Positions 33,547 through 40,260 of a stretch of DNA of 64,000 bases are shown here, in pieces; the stretch's first letter is position 1, and every line of letters starts with the position of its first letter. The notes beneath the pieces were generated by a model. That model saw only the letters and a list, made by a program, of their open reading frames with translations, had not been told where the DNA came from and did no database searches. Origin of the DNA: Aquisalimonas sp007126095 (GTDB taxonomy: Bacteria; Pseudomonadota; Gammaproteobacteria; Nitrococcales; Aquisalimonadaceae); the NCBI RefSeq assembly GCF_048323695.1, contig NZ_JBLWFT010000001.1:1-64000 (forward strand). The letters run 5' to 3'. The position numbers and the translations under genes were made by a program.

Positions 33547-35142
33547 TCAGTCAGGCCCGGCGAAGGCGTCGAGCTGTTCCACCAGCCCGCCGGGCAGTGC
33601 CACCCGGACCGCGACCATCTCGATCTCGTCGTGCAGGGCGCGGTCCGCGTCCAGGGGCGGTGCGATGCGGCGAACCCAGCGGTGCAGTGCCTGCACCGCA
33701 TCCGACGGCGTCGTCGTGGCCGTCTGGTCCATCTGCCAGCGCAGGTCCACGGCCTGCGCCACCATGAGTGCGTCGATGGCGAGCAGGTGGTGGAGCAGGT
33801 CCAGCAACCGCGCGCAGCGTCGGGCGCCGATGGTACCCATGGTGACCACATCCTGATTGTCGCCGTTGGTGGGGATGGACTGGATGGACGCCGGTGTCGC
33901 GTGGGTGCGCATTTCGGCGAGAAGGGCTGACGCCGTGACCTGGGCGCCCATGAAACCGCTGTGCAGCCCCGTCTCCCGCGCCTGGAGAAACGCCGGCAGG
34001 CCATGGTTCAGCCGGACGTTGGCGAGCCGCGCGATACGCCGCTCGGCATGAACGGCGAGGGTGATCACGGCGTTCGCCAGGGCGTCGGAGGCAAGCGCCA
34101 CGTGCTGGCCGTAGAAGTTGCCGCCGTGCAGGGCAACATCCGCGTCGTCGGGGAGTACAGGGTTGTCCGTGACGCTGTTGAGTTCCGTGTCCACCACGCT
34201 GTTGTGCCAGGCGAGCTGATCCGACACGGCCCCGAGGAGCTGGGGCGCGCAGCGCAGGGTGTACGGGTCCTGAATGGGCTGATCCAGTCGCTCCAGGGCG
34301 TTGCCCGCCACCGTCTCGCCGTGCTCGGGTGCAGTAACCCAGCCGCTGCCACGGGTCAGGAAGCGCAGCCACCGGTGCAGGCGCTGCTGGCCGTTGTGGG
34401 GCCGCAGGGCGCCGAACGCCGGATCCCACGCTTCCAGCCGGCCGCCCAGCACGTCGGCGTGCCCGGCGGTGAGGAGGCTGCTCCAGCGCAGGGCGCGCTC
34501 GCACGCCGCGCCGTTGAGGGCGGCGATGCCGGTCATGGCTGACGTGCCGTTGACCAGCGCGATGGCGTCCTTGCCCTCCGGGTTGAAGGGGGTGAGGCCG
34601 AGGCGTTCCAGTGCGGCGCCGGCCGGTTCCGGGTCGCCGCCCTGCACGCGCATGCGGCCGTGTCCCATGAGGGCCCCGGCAATGTGAGCCAGTGGTGTGA
34701 GATCGCCGCTGGCGCCCACGGTCCCCATGGAGGGCACCACCGGCAGGGCGTCGGCGTTCAGGCAATCGACAAGCAGCCCGAGAGCGGCCGGGGAGACGCC
34801 GGAGTTGCCCTGGGCCAGCGCGGCGACACGGGCGGCCATGGTGGCCCGTGTCTGGGTGCGGGACAGAGGCTCGCCGACGCCGGCGCTCAGATGGGCGATG
34901 AGGTTGCGCTGGAGCTGCTCCGAGTGCGCGTGACCCACCAGGGTGTCCGCGAGAGGGCCGTAGCCGGTGGTCACCCCGTAGATGCGCCGCTGCTCCGTGA
35001 CGTAGCGCTGCAGGCGCTCGTGGCTGGCGACGACGCGGCCGTTCACCGCCTCGTCGAGATGCAGCGGTTCGCCATGGGCGATGGCGTCGATATCCGTGTG
35101 GGTCAGCCCGTCGCGGCCGAGATTACAGAACGTGCGATCCAT
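33547..35142 (-). CDS. Aromatic amino acid ammonia-lyase, probably tyrosine ammonia-lyase
   Basis: 531 residues. MIO-cofactor triad ASG at 144-146 within GTVGASGDLTPLAH; N-terminal YGVTTGYGPL (Tyr56), TSAMTG, RCAPQLLGAVSDQL, SVTDNPVL and QSIPTNGDNQDVV complete the lyase core. The selectivity pair reads His84-Leu85 (LIAHLSAGVG). In characterised enzymes HL marks tyrosine, FL phenylalanine and SH histidine lyases; the distance to ASG also equals that of Rhodobacter TAL. So p-coumarate formation is likelier than a hutH role, and no hut gene is near. The ATG at 35142 has AGG about 8 nt upstream. Four 11-bp repeats overlap its promoter. Confidence 0.88.
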   Translation of the reverse strand: MDRTFCNLGRDGLTHTDIDAIAHGEPLHLDEAVNGRVVASHERLQRYVTEQRRIYGVTTGYGPLADTLVGHAHSEQLQRNLIAHLSAGVGEPLSRTQTRATMAARVAALAQGNSGVSPAALGLLVDCLNADALPVVPSMGTVGASGDLTPLAHIAGALMGHGRMRVQGGDPEPAGAALERLGLTPFNPEGKDAIALVNGTSAMTGIAALNGAACERALRWSSLLTAGHADVLGGRLEAWDPAFGALRPHNGQQRLHRWLRFLTRGSGWVTAPEHGETVAGNALERLDQPIQDPYTLRCAPQLLGAVSDQLAWHNSVVDTELNSVTDNPVLPDDADVALHGGNFYGQHVALASDALANAVITLAVHAERRIARLANVRLNHGLPAFLQARETGLHSGFMGAQVTASALLAEMRTHATPASIQSIPTNGDNQDVVTMGTIGARRCARLLDLLHHLLAIDALMVAQAVDLRWQMDQTATTTPSDAVQALHRWVRRIAPPLDADRALHDEIEMVAVRVALPGGLVEQLDAFAGPD

Positions 35143-35143
35143 G

Positions 35144-35182
35144 TGTACCTGTTGTGTATAATTAATGTACAGGTACCGTAAT
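35144..35182 (-). promoter_or_regulatory. 11-bp direct repeats (TNTACA core) before the ammonia-lyase
   Basis: On the minus strand, hexamers ATTACG (35177-35182), TGTACA (35166-35171), TATACA (35155-35160) and GGTACA (35144-35149) are each 11 bp apart, with TAC at the same place in all. They cover the AT-rich presumed -10 and end next to the ATG. This spacing and core match my knowledge of CarH/LitR operators. Confidence 0.6.
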
Positions 35183-35262
35183 CGGATTGTCCGGCGGGGT
35201 AAAGCGTCGAAGCGGGGAAACGGGAACGGCGCCACACAACCGTTCCCGTGCGCCGCTTCCGG

Positions 35263-35757
35263 TCAGTGGTCGCCGTGATGGTCACCGTGGTGATCATCAT
35301 GGTCGTCACCGGCTTCGCCATCGGGGCCATGTCGCAGGACAGGCGCCACCACCTCCTGGGTGTGGCCGTCGGCGAAGATCAGGGTGAAGGCGACCTCGTC
35401 GCCTTCCTTCAACGGCTCGCCATGCCGGTCGATGAGCATCACGTGGTAGCCGCCGGGCTCCAGGACGGCCTCGCCACCGGCGGGGATCACCAGCTCCTCC
35501 CGGTGTTCCATGCGCATGGTGCCGTCTTCCTCGACGCTCTCGTGGATCTCCAGATGGCCGAACAGGTCACTCTCGGCATCCACCAGGCTGCGGTCGGTAT
35601 CGGACGGGTTCTCGATGCGCATGTAGCCGGCGGAGTTGTCCGCCACCGGCGGCATCTCCCGCACCCACGGGTCGTGGATGACCAGATCCGAGGCGGCGGC
35701 GAGCGGGGAGACGGCCAGCGTGGCCACGGTGAACAGGGCAGTGGTGAGGTGTCTCAT
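35263..35757 (-). CDS. PCu(A)C-type periplasmic copper chaperone
   Basis: 164 residues. Signal peptide MRHLTTALFTVATLAVSPLAAA, then a DUF461/PCuAC domain with the copper ligands in HESVEEDGTMRM (His about 70 and the Mets) and GGYHVML (His-x-Met about 104-106). The family delivers Cu(I) to the CuA site of cytochrome oxidase. An extra tail, GDDHDDHHGDHHGDH, adds a second His/Asp metal site and would suit loading from other donors. No Sco gene is adjacent. Confidence 0.9.
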   Translation of the reverse strand: MRHLTTALFTVATLAVSPLAAASDLVIHDPWVREMPPVADNSAGYMRIENPSDTDRSLVDAESDLFGHLEIHESVEEDGTMRMEHREELVIPAGGEAVLEPGGYHVMLIDRHGEPLKEGDEVAFTLIFADGHTQEVVAPVLRHGPDGEAGDDHDDHHGDHHGDH

Positions 35758-35859
35758 GGTCTGCTGCAGTCCTTCTTGCATTGGAAAGGGAGTCGGGTGT
35801 TCTGGATGCGGTATCGTAACAAGCTTTTCGAAATTCATGCCTGCCAGAAGGAGTGAACC

Positions 35860-36261
35860 GTGCGTTTGATGCTGATTGTGGGCGCCGTCCTGGGGCTGTT
35901 GTCGGTGATGATCGGGGCGTCGGCGGAGCACGCGCTGCGACCGCGGGTGGACGACGAAGTCTTCCGCTACATCATGACGGCCATCCGTTATCACCAGATC
36001 GGCGCGGTGGTGGTGACCGCCATCGGCCTCACCCTGTTGGCCCCGCTGGGGCACCGAATCCGGCGGGGCCTGGCGGTGAGCGGCTGGCTGTTCACGCTGG
36101 GGACCGTGTTGTTCAGCTTCAGCATCTATCTATCCGCGCTGCTGGGTATGCCGGCCCTTACGGCCATTACGCCCGTGGGGGGCACGACCCTGATGATCGC
36201 CTGGGCGTTTCTGATCCGGGCCGGCTGGCTCGGATACCGGCACGCTGACGCCGCCGGGTAA
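35860..36261 (+). CDS. DUF423 family membrane protein
   Basis: 133 residues and four membrane helices, a YgdD/DUF423 protein: IGASAEHALRPRV near residue 18 and the C-terminal TPVGGTTLMIAWAFL are family hallmarks. The start is a GTG with AGAAGGAG 6 nt upstream. Function unknown; found in many proteobacteria. It is divergent from the copper chaperone and ends before a clear terminator. Confidence 0.88.
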   Translation: MRLMLIVGAVLGLLSVMIGASAEHALRPRVDDEVFRYIMTAIRYHQIGAVVVTAIGLTLLAPLGHRIRRGLAVSGWLFTLGTVLFSFSIYLSALLGMPALTAITPVGGTTLMIAWAFLIRAGWLGYRHADAAG

Positions 36262-36287
36262 CGCGACGACGTTCCCGGATAACTCCC

Positions 36288-36312
36288 AAAGCCCCGTTCC
36301 GCGGGGTTTTTT
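36288..36312 (+). terminator. Intrinsic terminator after the DUF423 gene
   Basis: AAAGCCCCG pairs with CGGGGTTTT around TTCCG and is followed by further T, 27 bp past the stop. Confidence 0.9.
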
Positions 36313-36389
36313 CGTGATGTCGTGGGTGCAAAAAGGGGTGTCGCACCTGAGTGCCCGCCGCGGTTCACACGGGCATAGCATCCCTCTCA

Positions 36390-36412
36390 GTGACGGCGGT
36401 TTCAGCCGTCAC
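36390..36412 (+). promoter_or_regulatory. Hairpin in the leader of the DmdA/GcvT-like gene
   Basis: Perfect 8-bp stem GTGACGGC/GCCGTCAC with a 7-nt loop, 58 bp before the start codon. It is not a glycine or SAM riboswitch I recognise. Confidence 0.4.
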
Positions 36413-36469
36413 CGGCAGCCGCGCGTTGCCCGACTGGCGCGACACGATCCATGGCGAGGGAGTCCAGAC

Positions 36470-37789
36470 ATGGCCGACAGCAGCAAGATCAACTACCAGG
36501 ACACGGTCGACCAGCGTGACCGGAACGTCCCCATCAATCTTCGCCAGACCGGCGACCCGGGTATCGAGATGCTCATCTCCAACCGGGTGCGGAAGTCGGC
36601 GTACTGGCACCTGTCCTGCGAGGCCGGCTGCTGGCGGGCGACCGTGTACAACCGCATGTACCACCCGCGCGGCTACGTCCGCCCCGAGGACGGCGGCGCC
36701 ATGGTGGAGTACCGGGCGCTGGTCAACGACGTGACGCTCTGGAACGTGGCCGTGGAGCGGCCCATCCGGGTGAAGGGGCCGGACGCGGAGGCGTTCTGCA
36801 ACTTCGTGTGCACCCGTGACATCACCCGCGTGCCGCCCATGAAGGGCCGCTACGTGATCCTCTGCAACGAGCAGGGCAAGGTGCTGAACGACCCGGTGAT
36901 GCTGCGGCTTGCCGAGGACGAGTTCTGGTTCACCATCAGCGACTCCGACCTCATGCTGTGGTTCCAGGGGGTGAATGTCGGTGGCCGGTTCGACGTGACC
37001 ATCGACGAGATCGACGTCTGCCCGCTGCAGATCCAGGGGCCGAAGTCCGAAGCGCTGCTGGTGGACCTGGTGGGCGAGGGCATCCGTGAAGTGCCTTACT
37101 ACGGCCTGATGCAGGCCAAGGTTGGTGGCGTCGACTGCCTGATCTCGCAGACCGGTTTCACCGGTGAGAAGGGGTACGAGGTCTACGCCTACGATTCCAC
37201 CGTCCACGCCGAGAAGGTCTGGAACACCATTCTCGAGGCCGGCGAGCGGCACAACCTCATGGTGATCGCGCCGGCACACCATCGGCGCATCGCCGCCGGT
37301 ATTCTCTCCTTCGGCCAGGACATGGACATGGAGAGCAATCCGTTCCAGTGCTACCTGGGCCATATGGTGCCGAAGTCCAAGGAGGCGGACTACATCGGCA
37401 AGAAGGTACTGGAGGAGACGCGCGAGCTGGTGAATGCCGGCAAGCCGCCGTTCACCCATACCCTGGTGGGCCTGAAGGTGGGTGGCAAGCCCATCGAGGA
37501 CTATGCGCCGGACTTCTGGCTGATCAGCGACCACGCCAGCGACGACCCGATCGGCTGGATTACGTCGCCCTGGTATTCACCGGAGCTGGAGACGAACATC
37601 GCCATGGCCTACGTGCCGGTGGAGAAGTCTGCCCTGGGCACACAGCTCCGGGCCTGGCTGCCGGAGGAGTACCAGAACTACCCCGGCTATCCGGAGCATG
37701 CGGAAGTGGTGCAGATGCCCTTCCGGCCCTCGGTGAACATGAGCTCCAGAGAGCGGGCGCGTTCCGAAGGGCGCGACTACGCGTACTGA
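36470..37789 (+). CDS. DmdA/GcvT-like tetrahydrofolate-dependent demethylase
   Basis: 439 residues, a GcvT-fold aminomethyltransferase family protein. VYNRMYHPRGYV (about 57-68) resembles the start of DmdA more than of GcvT; then CNFVCTRDI, the folate-domain core LQIQGPKSEALL, SQTGFTGEKGYEVY and a C-terminal domain. No gcvH or gcvP is adjacent, which argues against glycine cleavage. Methyl transfer from DMSP or a methoxylated compound to tetrahydrofolate is plausible; the substrate is open. GAGGGAG lies about 9 nt before the ATG at 36470. Confidence 0.75.
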   Translation: MADSSKINYQDTVDQRDRNVPINLRQTGDPGIEMLISNRVRKSAYWHLSCEAGCWRATVYNRMYHPRGYVRPEDGGAMVEYRALVNDVTLWNVAVERPIRVKGPDAEAFCNFVCTRDITRVPPMKGRYVILCNEQGKVLNDPVMLRLAEDEFWFTISDSDLMLWFQGVNVGGRFDVTIDEIDVCPLQIQGPKSEALLVDLVGEGIREVPYYGLMQAKVGGVDCLISQTGFTGEKGYEVYAYDSTVHAEKVWNTILEAGERHNLMVIAPAHHRRIAAGILSFGQDMDMESNPFQCYLGHMVPKSKEADYIGKKVLEETRELVNAGKPPFTHTLVGLKVGGKPIEDYAPDFWLISDHASDDPIGWITSPWYSPELETNIAMAYVPVEKSALGTQLRAWLPEEYQNYPGYPEHAEVVQMPFRPSVNMSSRERARSEGRDYAY

Positions 37790-37801
37790 TGACCTGACCG
37801 T

Positions 37802-37829
37802 GGCGGTCGGCCAATGCGCGCCGACCGCC
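37802..37829. terminator. Perfect hairpin after the DmdA/GcvT-like gene
   Basis: 10-bp stem GGCGGTCGGC/GCCGACCGCC with an 8-nt loop, 12 bp past the stop. There is no T-tract, so it may stabilise the mRNA end or pause polymerase. Confidence 0.5.
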
Positions 37830-37874
37830 GCGCCTCCGTCGCCGGATCCACGCTCATGCGGATCACTCGGCCAC

Positions 37875-37899
37875 CGTAGGGTAGACGTTCACGTCTACC
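37875..37899 (+). repeat. REP-like hairpin, A-variant G-type, forward
   Basis: CGTAG head, stem GGTAGACG/CGTCTACC, loop TTCA: both covarying positions differ from the C-type element. Confidence 0.85.
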
Positions 37900-37918
37900 A
37901 ACCCTGCAAATGCCCCCG

Positions 37919-38323
37919 TCACGCACACGTGGCACACGCCGACCGCCGTTTCCACCGCCACGCTGCAAACAATCTGTAGGCACCGTCCATGGGCCACACC
38001 AGCCCGGTATAGCGGCAGACCGCCCCGAGCCAGCGGTAGCCCGGCAGTCGCTGCCAGATCCGCACGAACCCGTGGGCCCCGACCACGATCCGCCCGGAGG
38101 GCTCCACCACGTGGAAGAGCGCCATGGCGTCGCGGAAGCCGATGCCCGTGTCGTTCAGCACCTGTGGCTGGTGGGCGATGTCCTGCCAGAATATGCCGCC
38201 TTGGCGGTCCATCCGCCGGTAGTGCCGGATCTCCCGCCGACACAGCGGGCAGCCACCGTCATAGAACACAATCAATCGGCCGTCCGCCTGCGTGAGCAAT
38301 TGCTGCAATCCTTCCGGTGCCAT
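37919..38323 (-). CDS. DCC-family (DUF393) thiol-disulfide oxidoreductase-like protein
   Basis: 134 residues. IVFYDGGCPLCRREIRHYR (about 18-36) is the DCC/YuxK hallmark with its CxxC pair; AMALFHVVEPSGRIVVGAHGFVRIWQRLPGYRWL completes the domain. A disulfide or redox role is presumed. GGAGG stands 5 nt before the ATG at 38323. It is flanked on both sides by REP elements, and its promoter carries the same 11-bp repeats as the ammonia-lyase promoter. Confidence 0.85.
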   Translation of the reverse strand: MAPEGLQQLLTQADGRLIVFYDGGCPLCRREIRHYRRMDRQGGIFWQDIAHQPQVLNDTGIGFRDAMALFHVVEPSGRIVVGAHGFVRIWQRLPGYRWLGAVCRYTGLVWPMDGAYRLFAAWRWKRRSACATCA

Positions 38324-38353
38324 GGGAGCCTCCAACGGCTTGCGATGTCTGGT

Positions 38354-38381
38354 GGTATAATAATTGTACATCACGTGTACA
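38354..38381 (-). promoter_or_regulatory. 11-bp direct repeats (TNTACA core) before the DCC gene
   Basis: On the minus strand TGTACA (38376-38381), TGTACA (38365-38370) and TATACC (38354-38359) repeat at 11 bp, the last overlapping a TATTAT-like -10. Same architecture as at 35144-35182. Confidence 0.6.
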
Positions 38382-38395
38382 GCTCTCGCTGTAGC

Positions 38396-38420
38396 CGTAG
38401 GGTAGACGTTCACGTCTACC
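38396..38420 (+). repeat. REP-like hairpin, A-variant G-type, forward
   Basis: CGTAG head plus the GGTAGACG/TTCA/CGTCTACC hairpin, 19 bp past the recD stop. Confidence 0.85.
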
Positions 38421-38439
38421 ATTGATTGCCCGACTCCCA

Positions 38440-40260
38440 TCACACGTCCGGTGACGACCCCCCAAGCCGCTCCGCCAGCCCCGACTCCCGGCGGGTCCGC
38501 CGCTCGATCCCGGCCTGGAACACCGCCGCCGGACCAACCACCGTGAGCTGCTCCCGCGCCCTGGTGATCCCGGTGTAGAGCAGCTCACGGGTGAGCACCG
38601 GCGTATCCGCATCCGGCAGTAGCAGAGTCACCCGCGTGAACTCGGAGCCCTGACTCTTGTGAATGGTCATGGCGTAGACGGTCTCGTGGCCGGGCAGGGC
38701 GGAGGGCAGCAGCGAGCGGGCGCCTTCGCTGGTGCGGAACCAGACCCGCAGGCCGCCGGACCCGTCCGCCAGACAGACTCCGGTGTCGCCGTTGAACAGC
38801 CCGGCGCGGTAGTCGTTCTGCAGCACCATCACGGGCCGGCCGTGGTACCAGCGCTGTTGTGGATCGCGCCCCTGTCGGGACGCCAGGCGCTCGTGGATCC
38901 GTTGATTGAGGTGTTCGCTGCCCGCCGGGCCGACGCGGGTGGCGGTGAGCAGGCGCACGGCTTCCAGGGCATCCAGTGCGGCGTCACGGTCGGCCGCGTG
39001 CTCCAGCGGCAGGTAGGCGGCCGCCATCTGCTCCACCACGTGGTCCACGTCCACGGTGGCGCCCAGTTGCAGGTCCAGATCCGGCGGCGGCTCTGTGCCC
39101 ACCGCAAGCGCCCCGTGGCCGTCGCCGGCATTGATGGCGGCCGCCAGCCGGCCGATGGCGCTGTCGGCGTGGAAGCGGTGGCTGGTGCGCAGAGTCACCA
39201 CGTGATCGCCCAGCACTGAGGGCGCCGTCGTGGGCTGCGTGTCGTCGCCCATCAGCTCGCCCAGGGCGCGGTACTGGTCCGCCGAGAAGGCGTTGACCCC
39301 GGCGGCGTCACAGAGTTCGGCCAGCACCGAGCCGGACTCCACCGAGGCGAGCTGATAGCGGTCGCCCAGCAGAATCAGGCGCGCGTGATCGGGCAGGGCC
39401 TCGGTCAGTTTGGCCATCATCGGCAGGTCCACCATGGAGGCCTCATCGACGATGACCGCATCGGCCGGCAGCGGGTTATCACCATGGTGGCGCGGCTGCG
39501 TGGAAGCCTGGGTGAGCCCGAGCAGGCGATGGAGCGTGTCGGCGCGATCCGGGAGCAGCGCGCTGACCGCCTCCGCGTCCGGCAGGCTGCCCAGCCCGGC
39601 GCGCACGGACTCGAGCATGCGCGCCGCGGCCTTGCCGGTGGGCGCGGCCAGGCGGATGGCCGGCGCCGGCCTTCCCTGCGCCGCTGCGGATTCGATCAGC
39701 AGGCGCATCAGCCGCAGCACCGTATACGTCTTGCCCGTGCCGGGGCCGCCGGAGATCACCGTCAGCCGGTGGCGCAGCGCCGCGGCTGCGGCCACCGGCT
39801 GCCAGTGGGTCTGCCCTGGAGCGACCCACCCGTAGTCGAACAGGCCGCCATCGCGTGCCAGACGGGCGGTGTCCACCGGCTCCGGGGGTTGCGCCAGCAG
39901 GTGGCTCAGTCGCGCGGCCAGGCGGGTTTCGTACTGCCAGTAGCGCTGGAGGTAGAGGCGCCGGCCGTCGTGGACGAGTGGTGTTGCATCACCGGGCGCA
40001 CCCACCAGCGGGCTGGCGTCCAGCGCTTCCATGAAGGCGTCGGCGGGCAGCAGCGGCCCTTCACCGGGAATCGCCGGCTCCAGCGTATCCAGGCGCAGGC
40101 AGCTGTGCCCGTCGTGGACCGCACGGCTTGCCAGCACCATGGCCAGGGCGACGGGCTCGGTGCCTCCGTGGCGCAGGCACCAGTCCGCCAGGGCCAGTTC
40201 CAGCGGCTGGACCTGTCCGGCCGCGGTGCGCTCGCGCAGGCGTTCCATGAACGGGCTCAT
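38440..40260 (-). CDS. recD: RecBCD subunit RecD (exodeoxyribonuclease V alpha)
   Basis: 606 residues, normal length. 5'-3' SF1 helicase: Walker A GGPGTGKT (171-178), Walker B with VDEASMVDLPMM, and the C-terminal motif MTIHKSQGSEF and TGITRARE. It works with RecB and RecC in double-strand break repair and degradation of foreign linear DNA, and controls Chi recognition. It overlaps recB by 4 nt and is the last gene of recC-recB-recD. Confidence 0.96.
   Translation of the reverse strand: MSPFMERLRERTAAGQVQPLELALADWCLRHGGTEPVALAMVLASRAVHDGHSCLRLDTLEPAIPGEGPLLPADAFMEALDASPLVGAPGDATPLVHDGRRLYLQRYWQYETRLAARLSHLLAQPPEPVDTARLARDGGLFDYGWVAPGQTHWQPVAAAAALRHRLTVISGGPGTGKTYTVLRLMRLLIESAAAQGRPAPAIRLAAPTGKAAARMLESVRAGLGSLPDAEAVSALLPDRADTLHRLLGLTQASTQPRHHGDNPLPADAVIVDEASMVDLPMMAKLTEALPDHARLILLGDRYQLASVESGSVLAELCDAAGVNAFSADQYRALGELMGDDTQPTTAPSVLGDHVVTLRTSHRFHADSAIGRLAAAINAGDGHGALAVGTEPPPDLDLQLGATVDVDHVVEQMAAAYLPLEHAADRDAALDALEAVRLLTATRVGPAGSEHLNQRIHERLASRQGRDPQQRWYHGRPVMVLQNDYRAGLFNGDTGVCLADGSGGLRVWFRTSEGARSLLPSALPGHETVYAMTIHKSQGSEFTRVTLLLPDADTPVLTRELLYTGITRAREQLTVVGPAAVFQAGIERRTRRESGLAERLGGSSPDV

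Noticed and set aside
33547..35142. Histidine ammonia-lyase hutH
   Set aside because: The selectivity pair is HL rather than SH, and no hut gene is near; kept as probable tyrosine lyase with the alternative noted.
36314..36469. Glycine or SAM riboswitch before the GcvT-like gene
   Set aside because: Only a single 8-bp hairpin; conserved cores of those riboswitches are not visible.
121..38420. Short peptides such as VDLKVHPT or GWTFRST as protein motifs
   Set aside because: They are translations of REP elements in different frames, not coding sequence.
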